In this document: one piece after another, positions 43,011 through 53,541 of the stretch
How positions within the stretch are numbered: the first letter of the stretch is position 1
Layout of the letters: each line of letters opens with the position of its first letter
Source of the DNA: Aotearoamyces nothofagi
Lineage: Eukaryota; Ascomycota; Leotiomycetes; Leotiales; Tympanidaceae
DNA length: 64,000 nucleotides
NCBI GenBank assembly: GCA_015345905.1
Contig: JADDTR010000017.1
Coordinates: 124,001 to 188,000 of the forward strand
Direction of reading: 5' to 3'
Program-made: the position numbers and the translations under genes
Notes under the pieces: model-generated
Told to the model about the DNA's origin: nothing
What the model saw: the letters and a program-made list of their open reading frames with translations, nothing else
Database searches by the model: none

Positions 43011-43060
43011 TCTGCTGGCCGGTGCTGGCCGGTGCTGGCCTGTCCGGGCCTGTCCCGGCT
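43011..43060 (+). repeat. Ten-base tandem repeat (GGTGCTGGCC and variants)
   Basis: Two exact GGTGCTGGCC copies at 43021-43040 preceded by a partial copy and followed by diverged decamers TGTCCGGGCC and TGTCCCGGCT. It lies about 350 bp upstream of the H1 start codon. Confidence 0.75.
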
Positions 43061-43660
43061 GGTCTGTCCTGACTGCTGCGGCTGCCACATCACATACCCG
43101 TCACAGACCCGTCACATACCTCGCTGCCGCTGCCACTCCCGCTCCCACTCCCACTCACGACTCTCTGCCCGCCCTCATTTCCTCCCGCCTTTCCTACCGT
43201 CTTCTCTTGTCATGCCTTGCCTTGCCTTGCTGCCCGGGATATCCTCCCTTCTGCGTCGCCTGCGTGCTCGTCCATTTGAAACTCTATTGTATGTTACTGT
43301 TACTGTACAGCACAGCACAGTACATCTCTCTTGAGCGCGCGACCGTTCCATGCCGGTTGTTTCGCTGCTCTGTCGCCGGCTTGCCTGCCCCTCTCCTCCC
43401 ATTCCAGGAACGGGCGATATGTCGTCTCTGTGCTCGGGGCCTGCAAGTCTCCTCTTCTCAGTCCTTTGGCTGTGGGAGCCGGGCGTCGAAGCGCGACGTG
43501 GCCGGCATCTTCTTGGTTGTGTTGTTGTGTTGTCGTGTTGCCGACCGTTGACGCGTCTTGCCGCAACACATACATGACTTGCCACTGCAACCACCGGAAA
43601 TACAATGATCAAGGCTGAGCTGCGAGATTCCAATCACCTCTGCTTATCATTCATTGACTC

Positions 43661-43681
43661 CCTCTCTCTCTCTCTCTCTCG
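43661..43681 (+). repeat. CT dinucleotide microsatellite
   Basis: Uninterrupted CT run of about ten units between H1 and CHS4. It is an ordinary pyrimidine tract with no assigned role. Confidence 0.9.
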
Positions 43682-44150
43682 CTATATTTCTCTGTTATTT
43701 CTCACTCAAAGTACAAATGTGGTCGTGTTCAATGGGAAAATCTCGCATATTGCAACCCACGATGGTGCGGCCTTCTTGCACTGCTCAGTCCTCGCCCGTT
43801 CTCTGTCTATCGATTCAAAGCCGGTGGGAAAGTAAGGTATACGTTGGCATGTCATTCACTGAAGTCTCTTATATTTCGTTTATTAGGGTCGTCGAGGTCT
43901 GCTTAGTGTCATCGCGACTCGCCTGTAGCTCTAGCTACGCTCAGCTATGAGCCTGATTGCTCGGAATTATGACAGGTCTGAGTCCATGGGTATCGCTCTT
44001 GCTACTGTACACTATAATGCCTGTCGCATTCCATTCATTGCTCGCCCCGATGTGCTCACTGGCTACACATTATATGCCCAATTACCCTCGTTTAACTATG
44101 AAGACTGCCTCTAATCGTAAGATCATAAATCATCATAAAGCTGATGCATT

Positions 44151-46805
44151 TTACATTACGCACTATAGGGCTCAGTCAGCAGCGTTACATTGAGTATACG
44201 TGAAACAATGAACTTACACAATCGCTTTCATTCTTCTGCTTCGGGATACCCATCTCGTCGAATGTCTTCGGGCCCTCCTTCACTGGTTTCGGTGTTGACG
44301 TGCCAGAAGCCGTTGATGGAGTAGCCGAGGCTGTTCGAGGAGGTGGGTACGACGCTGCCGACGACTGAGTCTGCGCACTTGGCGGTCGCTGTGAAGCTCG
44401 GCTCGCGGTCTGTGGCGGCATTGGCTCGGATCTTTCGTATCGGGCCTGCGTGTGAGGAGAAGGAGTAGATGGCAAACCGTCATATCGTGTTTGAGTCCCG
44501 GGTGTCAAATTTGCTTTAGGAACTACGGGCGTGATAGGATATCCAGGTCCTGAATTCTGTGGCAATGATGGCTGAGCGTTGCCCATATTCGACCCTGGCT
44601 TCTGTAGCCTGTTCCGACCCTGGCTGTTGTCATATGGACGGACTGGTTCTACCTGAGGTAGATTAGGTTGGCGATTGGGAAATACATCTCGTCGATAAGA
44701 AGCTGGCTGCTGAGGCTCCCAGGCGGTGGAAAGTTCTCTTCTTCTCTGTGGGTTACTACCTCCTTGCGGCGCGCTCATATTACCTACGCTGGAATTCGGT
44801 CGAGAGGGAGAATTGGAATCGTGCCTATAATTATCTGGATGAAGAGTTTTGATGCCAAAAGCCGAACCAGGCCTGTCTGCTGGAGGCCCGGTCAAAGGGC
44901 GCATAGTTGAATTACCATATGCTGCTGCTGACTGATTGTGGGTATTGCCAGACCTGACATCCTCGGGATAAGGGGCAGCAGACCTTGGTCTAATTATTGG
45001 ATATCCATTACTCTGCACAGCCGGAGCTTCATTGGAGCTAGGCCTTGAACGTGAAGCATTATGATCTGGCATATCGATTATGTCTTCAACCATAACTGGC
45101 ATTGGTGGTTGCCGTTCCTTAAAGCGGTCAGGCCGCGCTCCACGACGAGAACCGTACTGTGACTTGATCCTTGTAATCGCTATTTGTTCATGATCTTTCC
45201 TTGATAACGTCAGGTTCTGTCTTATCCCCCCGAGTCTGCCAGGCGCATCGGCATTTCCATGATCAGTAGCCCTTTGATACCATATCTCTGCCTGTCGAAT
45301 ATCTGTGGCAACGTGGATACCGACTTCATAGTAGTAGCCCATAGCAAATTCTGCATCGGCCAACCCGTTCTGTGCTGCACGCTGGGCGTATGCAAAGGCT
45401 TGTTCTTCGTTCTTCTCGAAAACGCCCTCAAAGCCACACAAGAACCACTTGCTAACCGCCAATTCTGCGTCTGCTTCACCCTGACGTGCTGCAAGAGCAA
45501 AATAATGGAGAGACAGTGCAGGATTAAATGGGCAAGCTAAAGACTCCAATTCATACGCTTGACCCATCTTCAACTGCGCTTTGGAAAACCCCAGGTAGGC
45601 TGCTTTCTCGATGAAAAGCTTGGCCTGCTCGATGTTCAGTGGCAAAACGGCGTCAGGAACCTCGATATTGGGTAGCTCCTTTGTAAGCAACATCCCGTAG
45701 ACATAAGCTCCTTGTGGAGCATTCTCATCTGCCGTATCCGCTGCGTAGTGTATTCTCTCAATACCGAGCCTGTAGTCCTGCTGTTGTCCATGTTGACCAA
45801 GTAAAGTCATCATACCTAAACGGTAGTTCGAAGCTGAATCTCCCATGGAGATACCAGTCATGTAGTGCTTAATTGCCTTCCCCATATCATGCATAGCCTC
45901 ATACTGCGTACCAATACGGTACTCTGCTCTAGCATAACCTTTCTCTGCAGCTCTTCGGTATCCCTGAAATGCCTCCTTCCTATCTAGCGGATACCCAAAC
46001 CTCCCAAACTCGTGCCAGGTGGACTTCATAAACTCGGCCTTAGGATGCGACTGCTCAGCTAAGAAGTTGACGATACTAATCGCATCGACTCGTAATTGAT
46101 GTTCAACATTCGGAGTGGTAGGTCTGCCTGCTTGATCTCCAGAAACTTGTAGTCGACGTTGCACAGCAGTCTCTACCCAAAGAAGAGCATCTTGAGCCCA
46201 AGCCAACTGCATCTCTGGATCATTTGAGTTCAGAACTAGCGGCCTCGCACTCTCAAGGACCTCTTCTTTCTCATCATCAGATGGCGGCACATTCGGTCCG
46301 GCATTTTGTAGTTTCGGAAAAGGTGAAGGGAATGGAACGTCGTGAGAGTTTGTGTAATTCTTGTGCGGATCAGATCGGCTTCTGCTGTAAGCGTTCTGAT
46401 AAGCAGAAGCATTTGTATGTTCGTATTTCGCCGTGTATCCTCGTGGACCTGCATCTTGATTATTTTGTACCTGTGGCACACCGCGCGGGGTGCTATAGTC
46501 CACGCCGATTGACGAAACTGTTGATACCGAGCTCGTCCGGTCGAGCCCTCGAGGCCCGTTTGCTTCAAGTTCGAGACGCTGCAGACCCTCTTGCATATTT
46601 GCTGGCACCTCTGGCATTAATCTACAAGCCAAAGATATTCGATCAGTTTCGCCTCCTTAATAATTGCGCAATTGCTTGGGACAAACGAGGCTTGAACATA
46701 CCGCTGTGGAGATGGAGAAATGACTTCCGGCATCAGGAAATCATCCCCACCACCGGGATAGAAGGTAGCCGCTAACTTGGAACCTTGATACCCCGAAGAC
46801 GTCAT
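44151..46805 (-). CDS. SKT5: Chitin synthase activator with Sel1 repeats (Chs4/Skt5 type)
   Basis: Three exons (46805-46702, 46621-44218, 44162-44151) give 839 residues. Chs4/Skt5 activates and localises class IV chitin synthase (Chs3) at the membrane and septin ring. A disordered N-terminus of about 230 residues is followed by about seven Sel1-like repeats (about 235-495), for example AAEKGYARAEYRIGTQYE, AAYLGFSKAQLKMGQAYE and AAQNGLADAEFAMGYYYE. A long Pro/Ser/Gln-rich tail ends TFDEMGIPKQKNESDC. A 12-bp last exon then adds CVM and the stop, giving the prenylation box CCVM. Without that exon the protein would read into the intron and lose the CaaX motif known for this family. Exon 1 supplies MTSSGYQGSKLAATFYPGGG, joined by a TAG acceptor. 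Confidence 0.92.
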
Positions 46806-48008
46806 GTTGTTGTATTGGTACTGATTGTTGTTGGATGAAACGCTACCTGCTCGCCGAATATATCAGCCAGGAAGCTGGTTAAGTAGCCTGCCAGCCTGCC
46901 AGCCTGCACAGCGTCTTTGTACTTCGACGTGTCGAACAAGAGCGACTCTGGCTATTAATGACGTGCAAACACCCCCAGTACTGGTGTTTGTTGGCATTAT
47001 CCCCAACGTCTTACCGCAGCCAGCAGGACGTAGCCAGCACCAGTCAAGTGCAGCTCCTTCGAGTTTCTGCTGTGTCTGTGATCTATTAAAAGCCAAACGT
47101 ACCTCGTTGCCTCGCATAGCCTGGACCGTGCCACGGCTGACCCTGAGCTTGCCCGGAACGGGCATCATTCACTCCTTGATTATGGTAGGAGGACATTCTT
47201 GTCTCGGGCCTTGGTGAGTTTCTGGGCAGAAAGCATTTGACTCAAGTTGATGAAGGTGAAAGAGAAAAGGTACGGCGCCGCCCTTTGTCCTTTATATGAG
47301 TGTAACCCTCTGGAATAGTCTGAATTTAAAATTGTTTGCTGAGACACTAAAGCAATACACTATGTCATTAAGTCCGCTATTGATTTAGGCCTCGGGTCAA
47401 CCGAAATAGCGATAGAGCTGATTCAGTAGACACGATCCACCTGCTCCAGGAGAAAGTACTCCGTCTGCGAATAAGTTCTCCTTTTCCCGATCTGAAGATC
47501 TCCAAGATACCTGCCAACTTGCCATGTCGTCATAGCAAACGGGATATATATTATAGACGTCGTACGCGGGCATCGTCACGCTTGCATAATGTTTGTTCAA
47601 TGAGTAAACTGCAAAAGAACGTTTGTTGCGAAGTATGTCGTGAAACTTGAGTGGTATTTACTACTTTTTACCTATAAAAAGCCCCGCCACTCCCTTAGGT
47701 AGAACAGATACAGCACAAGGCGAGGGATAAATTTGGTCGCTGGTTATCATTTACTAAGGTAGGTACTGTGCATCATAAATCCTCAAGGAGCGCGAGGCTG
47801 AGGCTGTATCCCGCAGCAGAGAAGGCTGATAGACGCCATTTAAGCTTGCGCAGTGATGCCATTCCAGCGCCTAAACCGAAGCGAGCGACTGCGCGCTTGC
47901 TAATCTAGCCACGGCAACAGCTCAAGCTCCAGCTCCAGCATCCTCACATCATCTGTTTTGAGTCTCACAACCCGGCTCCTTCTCATCACGTATCATCGCA
48001 TCCTGGAA
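46806..48008. other. Intergenic: divergent promoter region (SKT5/RPN12)
   Basis: 1.2 kb between divergent start codons. A 67-codon frame at 47397-47600 (minus) has no recognisable family. A CAGCCTGC short direct repeat occurs near 46890. No gene called. Confidence 0.5.
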
Positions 48009-48885
48009 ATGGCCGAACGAGACCTTCACGATGTGCTCCGCAAGCTAAAAGCCTCGAAAGGCGACTATGCCACCTCGTCCTCTCTGCTGTCCAAGGCAAA
48101 ACTCCTGCTCCTTAAGCTTCAGGCCCTGACCCCAACACCCAACACTCCCCAGTCCGTCCTCGTCGCTGCAAGAGACGTCTTCGAGACCGGAGCTCTCATA
48201 TCAATCCGCAACAAAGACCCCGATGCCTTCACGCGCTTTGTTAATCAGCTGCAGCCGTTCTACGACCTACCAGCTGATGTGTTAAGCGGCGAGAAGAGCG
48301 AGCGGACAAAGATTACGGGACTATATCTCCTACTTCTACTTGTCAACGGTGATTACGCGGGATTCCATACAGAGCTTGAGGGCCTGGAGGTACGGTTGGG
48401 GGATAAAGGTGCAGATGTGGAGAGTGATCGATATTTGGGATATCCAGTCCGGCTAGAAAGATGGTTGATGGAGGGAAGCTACGATAGAGTATGGAAAGCT
48501 ATGGCGAGTAGAGAGGTACCAAGCGAGGAGTATGCGGTTTTCTCCGAGGTATGCAGCTTCCATTTGGTCCTGGCAAAAGTGTGTCGCTAACGGCCTATCC
48601 CCATAGATCCTCATTCCTCGAATCCGTGCGGAAATTGCCTCGTGCAGCGAACGCGCATACCCATCTCTTCCAATCTCATCAACAAAAAATCTGCTGTTCC
48701 TCGAAAGCGAGGGCGCCGTGGTACAGTTTGCGCAGAGCAGAGGGTGGGTTATCAAGGATGGGAGAATCTATTTCCCGCAGCAGCAAGAGGGTATCCTGGC
48801 TGATGGCGAAGGAGAAAAGGAGCTGAGTCAAATGGCAATTGAGAACACTTTGGGCTATGCTCGGGAATTGGAAACAATTGTATAG
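48009..48885 (+). CDS. RPN12: 26S proteasome regulatory subunit Rpn12
   Basis: Two exons, 48009-48548 and 48607-48885, give 272 residues, matching the family size (yeast 274). Rpn12 is a lid subunit of the 19S regulatory particle, the last to join during lid assembly. The N-terminal helical repeats include LLSKAKLLLLKLQALTPTPN and the DVFETGALISIRNKDPDAF block. The C-terminal PCI/CSN8-type domain has YPVRLERWLMEGSYDRVWKA. The frame continues across the intron into ILIPRIRAEIASCSERAYPS and ends with WVIKDGRIYFP. The start MAERDLHDVLRKLK is the first ATG that gives the family N-terminus. It is convergent with the COPA gene at 191 bp. Confidence 0.95.
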
Positions 48886-49076
48886 AGCATGGGATGTGCG
48901 GGCACCTGTACTTCTAGAAATCATTGCTGAGGCGCTTCGGAAGAATATCACGAAATCACATGACCTCTTCATTTAATATTTATGATATCTTCACGATTAT
49001 ATCACTAATCTCACATGCTGTAGCACTGATCTACTTTTTCCGAACTCCAATTGCTGCCAACAAGCCCCCGGTATAT

Positions 49077-52000
49077 CTACGCACTAAGCTTCAAGCCGCT
49101 TCCATGCTTCCCAACCTCGCATACCTCACAGACTGTGCATACAGTACCCTTGTATTTTGACTGGTACTTACTTCCGTCGAATGCGCAAACCTCAAAAGAG
49201 CTTCCACCATAGATAGGCGTGTGAGACGCAGCGCAGATATCGAACTCAGCGAATTGGTCAAACTCGATTTCCTGAGCATCACTAGGATTACGCTCACATT
49301 GAGCCTTGATCTTCCGGGCCTGTAGACATGCTTGTTAGCGGTCTCCTATCATGTTGACTGGAGGGTACTTACCTGTTCTAAGACTTTGGCACCGCCACCA
49401 TTGGCAAGAATCCGGTTTGCAAAGCTTAATGCAGAGCTTAAATTCTTGTTTGTATATGCAAGCTTCATAGCGCTCATGAGAGCCAATTGTCTGTGCGGAA
49501 CCTCGAGCTTTGGAATCGTGAAATATGCCGATAGCTCAAGACTTCGCTTCAGCTTCTCCGGAGACTTGGCAATCTCATCATTGCTGCCGAGTTTACGACG
49601 GCTGAGCTCAATAGCAATGGCAACCGTGTATTCTGATGCTGTTGTAATGACCTTTTTCGCCTCGCTGATTTCCGAGGGATTTGAGACGACATTAACGAGG
49701 AGAGCGTGGAGGATCTTTTTGAAGATAGCGACACCATCTTCTAACTTGTTGGTACGAACAGCATCATATCCTTTCTGTAGGTCACCTGCCGCAATGGACT
49801 CGAGATCATCAGGAATGAAAGGCAGGACGCTGTGAAGATCCGTCTCGTCGATTGTTCGACGGACATAGTTGACGAGTGGCGGTAAGCCCGCAGAAGCTGG
49901 AAGGAATGTTCTTGAAGCTTTGTAAATCGTTAGGAAGCGAGGCTTCAATGGAGCAAAGTTCACGGCGCCGACTTGGCGACTGAGCAACTGCATGGCTGTC
50001 TCAAAGGATCCACCGGCCACATGATCTGCGGCAAGGGGTGAGTTTCGTGCCCATAGCTCTGCCTCGCTGCTGCCAACACCAGCATCAGCGCTGTCGACAT
50101 TGACAAATTCACTCTCCACATCAGGAACGATGTCATCGCCCATATCCCAACCGGCAGCCTCATCATCCTCCTCAATATCAATATCACCATTCTTAGTAGC
50201 ACCAATATCTTCAGAATCATCGAAGAAGCCATTGGAGGTAGATGTAGGCTCGTCTTCTAGGGAAAGGCCTTCTACTTGTCCCAACAGTGCTTTTTCGAAG
50301 AAAGACTGAGAAGTAGCCTTTGTAGGCCAGTTAGCTTTGAAGGTAGATACGATAGGTTTTGGGGTAGAAATTGGAGCTCCGATTGAAGGAAGTGTAATTT
50401 GATCCTCTGTAAGTCCAGTTGCTTCGAGGATACCTTCACACTCCTCTGTTAGGCCATGAGCTTTCGCTGTCATGTACGCCAGTGGATCTGTTATACATTA
50501 GTGAGATTTATTATAAATATTAAATGGTACACTTACAAAGATCAATTTCTTTAAATATTTGAATTCGGTCATTTACATCTCCAAGGTACAGGGCGTTCTG
50601 GAAACGAGCAGTGAAGTCGCCACGGTGTTCGGCAATCTTAGCCATACGAGCGAGCTTGGCTTCATCTCCAGTACCCAAATAAAGGAATGACAACTTATCG
50701 AATTGCCTGAGCTTCTGGTACGCCATCTCGACTATTTGGTGATTACCGTGCGCGAGAGCCTCGGTTCCGAGCCTAGTCCAGAGTTTAGGTTTGTCCAGTT
50801 GCTTAGCCATTTCAACAGCAACATCAAGGTTCCCACACTCGATAGCTAGCTCGAAGCGTGTCTGAGGATCCTGGACGAACTGTAAGGCAATCTCGGGGTA
50901 TCCCTTCTTTTGTAGATATGAAATGATGCTCTGTCCCACAAGACTCGAGTTCTTAATGATCTGCAACATCTCCTCGTAGTTGCGCTTGACGAGTGCTAGC
51001 TTGAAACGATACTCTGTAGGGTCAATGTTTAAAACCTGAGGCTTTCCCTTTCGATCGAGACAATACACTGTTCTCGCCTTAACCCTAACAAGGTAGACCG
51101 TCTGATCTAGAGTCCGAACGATTCCATTATCTCCGTTAAGTAATGTGTACTTAATATGGTTTAGAGTTGAGTAGAGTAACACGCCAGCATCATCCCATGT
51201 TGCGCTCTTGATTCTGATTGTCTCGTGAAGCGTGCTAACCTGCTCTAACGTCTTCGTCACAATGGTCACGTTGTGCTTGCTAAGTAAAGCAGCATGAAGC
51301 CCGTCATTTGACCACACAACGTACTTCACGCCGTTCACAGTAAGTTCAGCGACACTTTTCTTTTGTTGAATATCATAGAGGTGCACAGCAGTCGGTGTGA
51401 TAAGCAAAAGGTTGCCAGTACCGCCGAAAACGATGTCTGTAGTTCCAGGTGGAGGCTTGATGGTCTTGGCGGTATTGTTCGCAAGATCTTTGATATCAAT
51501 CTGCTGTGCGGCCTGGTTGAAGACGGCAAAGCGATTGCGAGCTACGAAGACAGCTGCGTTTCCCGGTCCGCGCTTCTTGTCCTTCTCATCGGGTACGCCA
51601 TTACCATCACGAGACAAAACGATAAGCTCGTAAGTTCCACCATCAGCAGGAGATGTTATCAGAACTGAGCGCTCTGCGGGGTTATATGAAAGTGTTCTAG
51701 GAGGAACCCAAGGACTGCCTAGCTTCTTTAATACCTCTAAAGTTGGGCTTTCGAGATTTCTCGTGAAATCATATGAGCGAACTTGCTTATCCTTATTGAT
51801 GAAGAAGAGGTTGTTTTGATAAACTGCAGACGCTGGCCGTTCTCTCTCGAGCTTGAAGACCATAACACCATTATCATGTCCGGCAGCAAAGAGATTGATT
51901 TCTGGGTGAGCAGCGATAACCCAGAATCTATCGTTCTCTCTCTTGAATGATTGAACTGAGGTCCGCTTGTTCAAGTCCCATACCCGGATAGTCTTGTCTT

Positions 52001-53006
52001 CACCAACGGAAAGTATTAAGTCTTGATGTGGATGGAAAAGGCAACCAGACGCATTCTGGAAATGGCCCCTGCAAGTATCCACCTCCCACGCTTTCGTCTC
52101 GCTCATACGCCATAACTTCACGAGTCTATCGTCGCCCGCAGATACGATCAGTGGCAATGTAGGATGGAAAGCAACCCAGTTGACACCCCTGTCGTGTCCT
52201 TCCAGAACAAATTTAACCACAGCATCTGTGTTCCCAAACATATCTGCCTGATTCGAGTTTGCGCGTGCCATTTGATCTTCGAATGTCATCGATGTTGGTG
52301 CTGAGTGCTTCTTTCGTAGACCTGAAATGTCCCAAACGCGAACAGACTGATCAAGCGAGGCTGATACCACAAGGTCTTCCTTAGGATGGAACTGCGCGCA
52401 CATTGTGTAATGATTATGGCCGGTCATCGTACATACTGAGGTTCTGTTAGTAAACAATATACCCTCCGGCTTATTAAGATGTACTTAGGGATCGATTCTG
52501 CCAGTTCCATATGCGAATTGTCTGATCATCGGAACTTGAAATGATCCAAGGCAACTCATGATGGAAGAAGACAGTTCGAACGTAATCCAGATGCCCGTTC
52601 AGCGTGAACAAACAGCGCCGCGTCTGATAGGACCAGACTTTAATCTTGTAATCGTCTCCACCCGACACGAAGAGGGGTTGTGTCTTATGAAAGTCAATGC
52701 CACGGACTGGCCCATCATGCTCTTCAAATCGATCAATCAGTGTTCCCATTCGGTAATCCCATAGCTGAATAGTCGATGAATGCAAAGACACGAGGATCCA
52801 TGGCCTATAATTGATCAGCATTGAGTTACTTGCGGCAGGGATAGAAACAGACCTCTTGGGATGGAAGGCTATGCCTTTCGCCCTTGAAGACTTCGACTCG
52901 AACTATAAGTGACGTAATGTGTTAGTGACTCTGGGACAACCTTAATGTCCATCTATGAAAGAAATAGGGAGCTTACCTTAGTCAACATATTAGGGGAGGA
53001 CGCCAT
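49077..53006 (-). CDS. COP1: Coatomer subunit alpha (alpha-COP)
   Basis: Six exons (53006-52977, 52902-52853, 52804-52485, 52435-50537, 50487-49373, 49319-49077) give 1218 residues, the usual size for alpha-COP. The COPI coat drives Golgi-to-ER retrograde transport and binds dilysine cargo. An N-terminal WD40 propeller is seen: [39 protein letters not shown], then [13 protein letters not shown] second propeller-like/alpha-solenoid region follows, then the COPI_C domain. The extreme C-terminus has [11 protein letters not shown] and [16 protein letters not shown]. Exons 1-2 are tiny (30 and 50 bp); intron 2 has a less common GTCTGT donor. The exon 3/4 junction gives [14 protein letters not shown], matching the conserved repeat. 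It is divergent from the UGGT gene. Confidence 0.95.
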
Positions 53007-53541
53007 ATTAGAAGGTTGGAGAAGGGGTAAAGAGGGTAACGCTTAAGCTACGCGCATCAAGAACGTTGGGCACACTGTTGAATTGAAACAATCGTAGGGT
53101 CCAATATGAGGTGAAATTGGTCACTTGCGTTGGGAAGACCTAGAAGTGCAAAGTATAGGACAGCTCGACGTTCCGGTATGTTGAAATGTGTGGTTCGCCG
53201 CGACGCACACCTGGCATCTCGCCAACGCTAATGTAAATGTGGAGTTATGCCTTAGGCAAATATTCAGCCTCGTCACGGAGCATTCGACGATGTGTCCAGA
53301 TTTACTCGATGTACAGCATTGTCAGCCTTGTTGATTTTGTGAATACGAATCCTTTATTGTCATTCAAAAATGCGTTAAGAGGAGTGCTGCTAAGTTGAAG
53401 AAACAGCGGTTCCTTCCGCTGGCGGAGAACTATTCCATATACTCAACCTCTAAACATTTTGAAGCTCTCCTTTAGGAGGAGTACCTCTGTGATCACACCA
53501 GCTTCCTCGCGTTTGAACTGCTGAAGTTGTCAATCGATAGG
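53007..53541. other. Divergent promoter region (COP1/UGGT)
   Basis: 535 bp between divergent start codons of two secretory-pathway genes. No further gene. Specific unfolded-protein-response elements could not be confirmed by eye. Confidence 0.5.

Larger units (their letters stand above)
42671..44150. other. Intergenic: histone H1 promoter and CHS4 3' region
   Basis: 1.48 kb, GC-rich near H1. It holds a decamer repeat and a CT microsatellite (entered separately). Many short reading frames lack any family signature. Confidence 0.5.

Noticed and set aside
46825-47217. 130-codon plus-strand frame in the SKT5 upstream region
   Set aside because: Composition looks random, no family match, and it overlaps the likely promoter of SKT5.
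47397-47600. 67-codon minus-strand frame between SKT5 and RPN12
   Set aside because: No recognisable domain, no splice context, and a length common by chance.
52441-52500. A non-canonical (AT-AG) intron in alpha-COP
   Set aside because: A standard GTACAT donor with the downstream CTCAG acceptor gives the conserved sequence in frame, so no unusual intron is needed.
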